From: CAYYBE01 sp964470345
GTDB taxonomy: Bacteria; Babelota; Babeliae; Babelales; Babelaceae
Assembly: GCA_964470345.1 (NCBI GenBank)
Contig: CAYYBE010000003.1
Coordinates: 1 to 64,000 of the forward strand
Direction of reading: 5' to 3'
Length of the DNA: 64,000 bases
Shown: positions 60,743 through 64,000 of the stretch, one piece after another
Layout of the letters: each line of letters starts with the position of its first letter
How positions within the stretch are numbered: the stretch's first letter is position 1
Made by a program: the position numbers and the translations under genes
The notes under the pieces: model-generated
Database searches by the model: none
What the model saw: the letters and a program-made list of their open reading frames with translations, nothing else
What the model was told of the DNA's origin: nothing

Positions 60743-61945
60743 ATGACGAACAAAGAAATCTTGCTCCAGGCGGTGCTGATCCCCGGGATAGGCCCTGCCG
60801 TTATAGAACAGCTGATTAAAAAACTTTCTAGCGAGCAGCTCGCCACAATCCCAACAATGCGAGTAGCCGATTTACAAGCGTGTGGTATCTCATTGGCAAC
60901 GGCGCAGCAGCTGGTTAATGGCTTTGCCGACCGACGGTTACTCGATGCAGAGCTTGCCCGCCTTGACCGCTTTTCCATACAATTTATTGATCGTTTTGAT
61001 GAAACCTATCCAGCACTTTTGCGCCATATTCACTTGCCGCCCCTCGGCCTCTACGTTCGCGGGAACTTACCCGAGCGGTATGACCTCTCATTGGCAGTGG
61101 TCGGCGCGCGCAAGGCAAATAGCTACGGGCAGCAGGCGGTTGAGCTCATTGTTGGTGAATTAGTGGCAAAAGGGTGGACCATTGTGAGTGGCGGTGCATT
61201 AGGGGCTGATGCCTTTGCCCATCGGGCGACGTTACGAGCTTCGGGGAACCCCGGTTCAGGGACAACGGTTGCCGTGATCGGTTCAGGCCTTTTAGAGCCA
61301 TACCCTGCAAGCCATAGGGGGCTTTTTGATGAGATCGCCGCTGCAGGTGGCGCTGTTGTCAGCCCGTTCCCCTTAACGATGCAAGCCTTACCGGGTAATT
61401 TCCCAGCACGTAATAGAATCATTGCGGGTATGACACGCGGTTGTTGTGTGGTGCAGGCAGCGGAAAAGAGCGGTGCGCTGATTACGGCCTTTGCTGCGCT
61501 TGCTGAAGGGCGTGAAGTTGGGGCGATCCCCGGTTCGATCTTTGATCCACTGAGCGCCGGTTGCTTACGCCTGTTGCGTGACGGTGCCGCGCCGATTATG
61601 AGTGCTCAGGATATCTATCGTATGCTTGGCCTTGCCGACGAAACAGCTGTTGGAATGGGAACTGCCTCTGCTGGCGCCGGTGCCAGATCCCCAGCCTCAC
61701 CGCAAGCCTGTGGGCAAACTTCTTTACTTCCCGCTTCTGTTTTACAAAGCATTCCAAGCAGTGCTCCCGCCACAGCGCTTGAGAAGCTGCTGCTCTTCTG
61801 CCAAAAGCCGCAATCGTTTGATGCGCTGCTGGCAGAATTGAGAATCTCAGAGACTGAGCTCTATGAAAAATTGTGGGAATTGCAGGTTTCGGGGTATTTG
61901 GATGAGGTCGGCGCTGGTAAGTGGCAGTCGACCGGTAAACCGTAG
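60743..61945 (+). CDS. dprA: DNA processing protein DprA (Smf)
   Basis: The 400-residue protein has an N-terminal SAM/HhH-like domain (LLQAVLIPGIGPAVIEQLIK), the Rossmann-type core (YDLSLAVVGARKANSYG, IVSGGALGADAFAHRATL, TVAVIGSGLLEPYPASHR, NFPARNRIIAGMTRGCCVV, GREVGAIPGSIFDPLSAGC), an Ala/Pro-rich linker and a C-terminal winged helix (FDALLAELRISETELYEKLW). DprA loads RecA on incoming single-stranded DNA in transformation. ATG 60743 has GGAG nine bases ahead; ATG 60728 would add MEMQQ. The leader contains three hairpins. Confidence 0.93.
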   Translation: MTNKEILLQAVLIPGIGPAVIEQLIKKLSSEQLATIPTMRVADLQACGISLATAQQLVNGFADRRLLDAELARLDRFSIQFIDRFDETYPALLRHIHLPPLGLYVRGNLPERYDLSLAVVGARKANSYGQQAVELIVGELVAKGWTIVSGGALGADAFAHRATLRASGNPGSGTTVAVIGSGLLEPYPASHRGLFDEIAAAGGAVVSPFPLTMQALPGNFPARNRIIAGMTRGCCVVQAAEKSGALITAFAALAEGREVGAIPGSIFDPLSAGCLRLLRDGAAPIMSAQDIYRMLGLADETAVGMGTASAGAGARSPASPQACGQTSLLPASVLQSIPSSAPATALEKLLLFCQKPQSFDALLAELRISETELYEKLWELQVSGYLDEVGAGKWQSTGKP

Positions 61946-61952
61946 AAAAGAA

Positions 61953-61980
61953 AAGCGGGCAGGTTGTAACCCGCCCGCTT
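61953..61980 (-). terminator. Hairpin after coiled-coil paralog 1 (shared with dprA end)
   Basis: AAGCGGGC, AGGTTGTAACCC, GCCCGCTT; on the minus strand TTTTCTTTTC follows. It is one of three hairpins with the same loop type and compensated stem changes (others at 62700-62729 and 63462-63491). Confidence 0.75.
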
Positions 61981-62002
61981 GGAAAAGTTACGATTTAGAA
62001 GT

Positions 62003-62614
62003 TTAGAGACTGTGTTGTGAGAGCTCAACTTTTCTTTGAGCCTCGATTTTAGCCTTAGCTTCTTTAGCTTGGGCTTCTTCTTTGGCTTTTTTTCTTGCCG
62101 CGTCATTCTCAAAAGCGTTTGCAGCATTGATATAAACATCGTTTACTTCTTGGTGGAGCTGTTCGAGACTTTGCTCTTCTTGTTTCTTTTCTTTAGCTTT
62201 CTTCTCATCTTGCGCAGCCTTTAACGCCGCTCTGGCTTCTTCAAGCTCTTGTTGCTGTTGGCGTATGATTGCATCTTTGGTGGCCAGGAGCTCAGCTTCT
62301 CGTGATCTTGTTGTTTCTTGTTCGTCGGTAGGTTCTTGGACGGTGTAGGAAGGGGTGTTGGAAACGTCTTTGACTTGTACGCAATGTGTTCTCTGAGTGG
62401 CTTCTCGTTCTTTGAGCGCAGCTTGGGTGCTTCCACTGTATTTGTACGCTACCAGCGGTTGTGCCTTTGGGCGCGCTAACGCGCGTGCAACCAATGTTGT
62501 GGTAGATGAGCTGGTGGCATTGCGACTGGATAAAGCCGTAGTTGATGAGCTATAGAGGTGGGACGCTGGGAGGGAGAGGAAGAAAATGCACATAAAGCGC
62601 GATTGGGTAGACAT
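62003..62614 (-). CDS. Secreted coiled-coil protein, tandem paralog 1
   Basis: The 203-residue protein has a signal peptide (MSTQSRFMCIFFLSLPASHL), a Ser/Thr-rich linker (SSSTTALSSRNATSSSTTTL), and a long coiled coil at about 100-195 (IIRQQQQELEEARAALKAAQ, then QEEQSLEQLHQEVNDVYINA). The tail is Ala/Lys/Glu-rich. Paralogs 2 and 3 are almost the same outside their last 15 residues. AAAGG six bases upstream supports ATG 62614. The function is unknown; the architecture suggests a fibrous surface or periplasmic protein. Confidence 0.7.
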   Translation of the reverse strand: MSTQSRFMCIFFLSLPASHLYSSSTTALSSRNATSSSTTTLVARALARPKAQPLVAYKYSGSTQAALKEREATQRTHCVQVKDVSNTPSYTVQEPTDEQETTRSREAELLATKDAIIRQQQQELEEARAALKAAQDEKKAKEKKQEEQSLEQLHQEVNDVYINAANAFENDAARKKAKEEAQAKEAKAKIEAQRKVELSQHSL

Positions 62615-62662
62615 ATGAACCTTTCTACATAAAGATTATAAAACAAACTGTTTATGAATCTC

Positions 62663-62691
62663 ACTGTAGAATAAAGTGCATGCACCGTCAA
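62663..62691 (-). promoter_or_regulatory. Promoter of coiled-coil paralog 1
   Basis: TTGACG (62686-62691) and TACAGT (62663-62668) on the minus strand, 17 apart. The same element is in front of paralog 2 (63421-63449). Confidence 0.65.
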
Positions 62692-62699
62692 TGCTGGAC

Positions 62700-62729
62700 A
62701 AGCAGGGCAGGTTGTAACCCGCCCTGCTT
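62700..62729 (-). terminator. Hairpin after coiled-coil paralog 2
   Basis: AAGCAGGGC, AGGTTGTAACCC, GCCCTGCTT. It lies just before the paralog 1 promoter. No T tract follows on the minus strand. Confidence 0.65.
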
Positions 62730-62754
62730 ACAAATGTAGCTTTCTCAAAAGAGT

Positions 62755-63372
62755 TTAATAACCTCGTAGTCGTTTAATATCTTCTTTTCGTTGAGCTTCT
62801 TCTTTAGCCTTAGCCTCTTTAGCTTGGGCATCTTCTTTGGCTTTTTTTCTTGCCACGTCATTTTCAAAAGCGTTCGCGGCATTAATATAGACATCGTTTA
62901 CTTCTTGGTAGAGCTGTTCGAGACTTTGCTCTTCTTTTTTCTTTTCTTTAGCTTTCTTCTCATCTTGTGCAGCTTTTAAAGCCGCTCGGGCTTCTTCAAG
63001 CTCTTGTTGCTGTTGGCGTATGATAGCCGCTTGGGTAGTCAGGAGATCGGCTTCTCGTGATCTTGTTGTTTCTTGCTCGTCGGTAGGTTCTTGTACGGTG
63101 TAGGAATGGGTGTTGGGCACGTCTTCGACTTGTACGCAATGTGTCCTCTGAGTTTCAGCCCGTTCTTTGAGTGCAGCTTGGGTGCTGCCGCTGTATTTAT
63201 ACGTGGCCAACTGTTGATTTGCCTTTGGGCGCGCTAACGCGCGTGCAACCAATGTTGTGGTAGATGAACAGGTGGCATTGCGACTGGATAAAGCCGTGGC
63301 TGATGAGCTATAGAGGTGGGACGCTGGGAGGGTGAGGAAGAAGATGTACGCAAAGCGCGATTGGGTAGACAT
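62755..63372 (-). CDS. Secreted coiled-coil protein, tandem paralog 2
   Basis: The 205-residue protein repeats the plan of paralog 1: signal peptide (MSTQSRFAYIFFLTLPASHL), Ser/Thr linker, KYSGSTQAALKERAETQRTH, VQEPTDEQETTRSREADLL, then the coiled coil with SLEQLYQEVNDVYINAANAF. Its C terminus differs (AQRKEDIKRLRGY). It has its own promoter at 63421-63449 and hairpin at 62700-62729, so the unit gene plus promoter plus hairpin was duplicated as a block. Confidence 0.72.
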   Translation of the reverse strand: MSTQSRFAYIFFLTLPASHLYSSSATALSSRNATCSSTTTLVARALARPKANQQLATYKYSGSTQAALKERAETQRTHCVQVEDVPNTHSYTVQEPTDEQETTRSREADLLTTQAAIIRQQQQELEEARAALKAAQDEKKAKEKKKEEQSLEQLYQEVNDVYINAANAFENDVARKKAKEDAQAKEAKAKEEAQRKEDIKRLRGY

Positions 63373-63420
63373 AGGAACCTTTCTACGTAAAGACTATAAA
63401 ACAAACTGTTTATGTATCTC

Positions 63421-63449
63421 ACTGTAGAAGAAAGTGTATGCACCGTCAA
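63421..63449 (-). promoter_or_regulatory. Promoter of coiled-coil paralog 2
   Basis: TTGACG (63444-63449) and TACAGT (63421-63426) on the minus strand, 17 apart, as for paralog 1. Confidence 0.65.
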
Positions 63450-63461
63450 TGCTGGAAAATG

Positions 63462-63491
63462 AAAGAGGGCGAGTTGGAACCCGCCCTCTTT
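63462..63491 (-). terminator. Hairpin after coiled-coil paralog 3
   Basis: AAAGAGGGC, GAGTTGGAACCC, GCCCTCTTT: the third member of the covarying hairpin set, directly upstream of the paralog 2 promoter. Confidence 0.65.
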
Positions 63492-63519
63492 GGTAAAAGT
63501 TGTTAGCTTTGGAGAATTT

Positions 63520-64000
63520 TTACAGCCCAAGAGCTTTTTTCTGAGCAGTTCGCAGAGCGTCCTCTTTAGCCTTAGCTTCTTTAGCTTGTGCTTCTTCTTT
63601 GGCTTTTTTTCTTGCCACGTCATTTTCAAAAGCGTTTGCAGCATTGATATAGACATCGTTTACTTCTTGGTAGAGCTGTTCGAGACTTTGCTCTTCTTGT
63701 TTCTTTTCTTTAGCTTTCTTCTCATCTTGCGCAGCCTTTAAAGCCGCTCTGGCTTCTTCAAGCTCTTGCTGTTGTTGGCGTATGATAGCTTGGAGCTCTG
63801 CTTCTCGTGATCTTTTTGTTTCTTGTTCGTCGGTAGGTTCTTGTACAGTGTAGGCAGGGGCGTTGGAAACATCCTTGACTTGTACGCAATGTGTCCTCTG
63901 AGTTGCAGCCCGTTCTTTGAGTGCAGCTTGAGTACTTCCGCTATATTTATACGTGGTCAACTGTTGATTTGCCTTTGGGCGTGCTAACGCGCGTGCAACC
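63520..64000 (-). CDS. Secreted coiled-coil protein, tandem paralog 3 (5' end outside window)
   Basis: The frame is open to the window edge and starts within VARALARPKANQQL, which corresponds to about residue 42 of paralog 2, so the signal peptide lies beyond base 64000. The visible part has KYSGSTQAALKERAATQRTH, the coiled coil with QEVNDVYINAANAFENDV, and a distinct tail DALRTAQKKALGL. One short deletion relative to paralog 2 follows SREAEL. More copies may continue past the window. Confidence 0.72.
   Translation of the reverse strand, partial: VARALARPKANQQLTTYKYSGSTQAALKERAATQRTHCVQVKDVSNAPAYTVQEPTDEQETKRSREAELQAIIRQQQQELEEARAALKAAQDEKKAKEKKQEEQSLEQLYQEVNDVYINAANAFENDVARKKAKEEAQAKEAKAKEDALRTAQKKALGL

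Overview
The window looks like the chromosome of a small, host-dependent Gram-negative-type bacterium, most likely Candidatus Dependentiae (TM6) or a similar protist endosymbiont. This is an inference from gene content; no database was searched. The evidence is a nucleoside importer of the CNT family, a dense set of signal-peptide-bearing proteins with eukaryote-type or host-directed domains (four Sel1-repeat RING proteins, a USP-type deubiquitinase, a Fic protein, a kinase-like protein), lipoproteins and a LolC/E-type permease (an outer membrane is implied), and an ordinary set of divergent housekeeping genes. No rRNA, insertion sequence, prophage or CRISPR array was seen. Two runs of 100 N (40061-40160 and 42512-42611) are scaffold gaps. 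The first is flanked by the same 55 bases on both sides and is probably an assembly artefact.

Region by region. 1-19.5 kb is mainly housekeeping: nupC, a lone MshEN-domain protein, ppsA, galU-pheS, tRNA-Phe, the rpmH-rnpA-yidD cluster, tig-trxB, tRNA-Leu, tsf-frr, rplU, glyQS, and an htrA-tlyA-fic operon ending at a tRNA-Arg. 19.6-26.9 kb is accessory and partly decayed: two secreted proteins with a DUF4258-like C-terminal domain, an M48-type metallopeptidase cut by one in-frame TAG, a lipoprotein, an AdoMet-decarboxylase-like gene, a HigB/HigA-type toxin-antitoxin pair with a palindromic operator, and a MazG-like gene. 27-36.7 kb is an effector-like island, all on the minus strand: an AAA/DUF4143 ATPase behind a phased repeat array, a lipoprotein, a secreted TPR protein ending in a RelE-like domain, four Sel1-RING proteins and a kinase-like secreted protein.

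36.9-42.5 kb holds an EamA transporter, pgk, a LolC/E permease, a lipoprotein and rpiB (cut by a gap). 42.9-48.2 kb holds two FtsH-derived AAA proteins, one with a dead protease domain and one with a dead ATPase site, and the membrane-anchored USP deubiquitinase. 48.4-61.9 kb returns to housekeeping and envelope genes: pepA, a low-complexity membrane protein, an alpha/beta hydrolase, a lambda-R-like lytic enzyme, a membrane-anchored TrxB-thioredoxin fusion, dnaA, tRNA-Arg, gyrA and dprA. From 62.0 kb to the end lies a tandem family of secreted coiled-coil proteins, each copy with the same promoter and a covarying hairpin.

Taken together, the secreted Sel1-RING proteins (candidate ubiquitin ligases) and the USP protein (candidate ubiquitin remover), with Fic, RelE-like and kinase-like secreted proteins, suggest a toolkit for acting on a eukaryotic host. 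The pair of FtsH-derived pseudoenzymes is the best candidate for an undescribed machine, possibly a membrane unfoldase or translocation motor. These functional roles are inferences from motifs read by eye.
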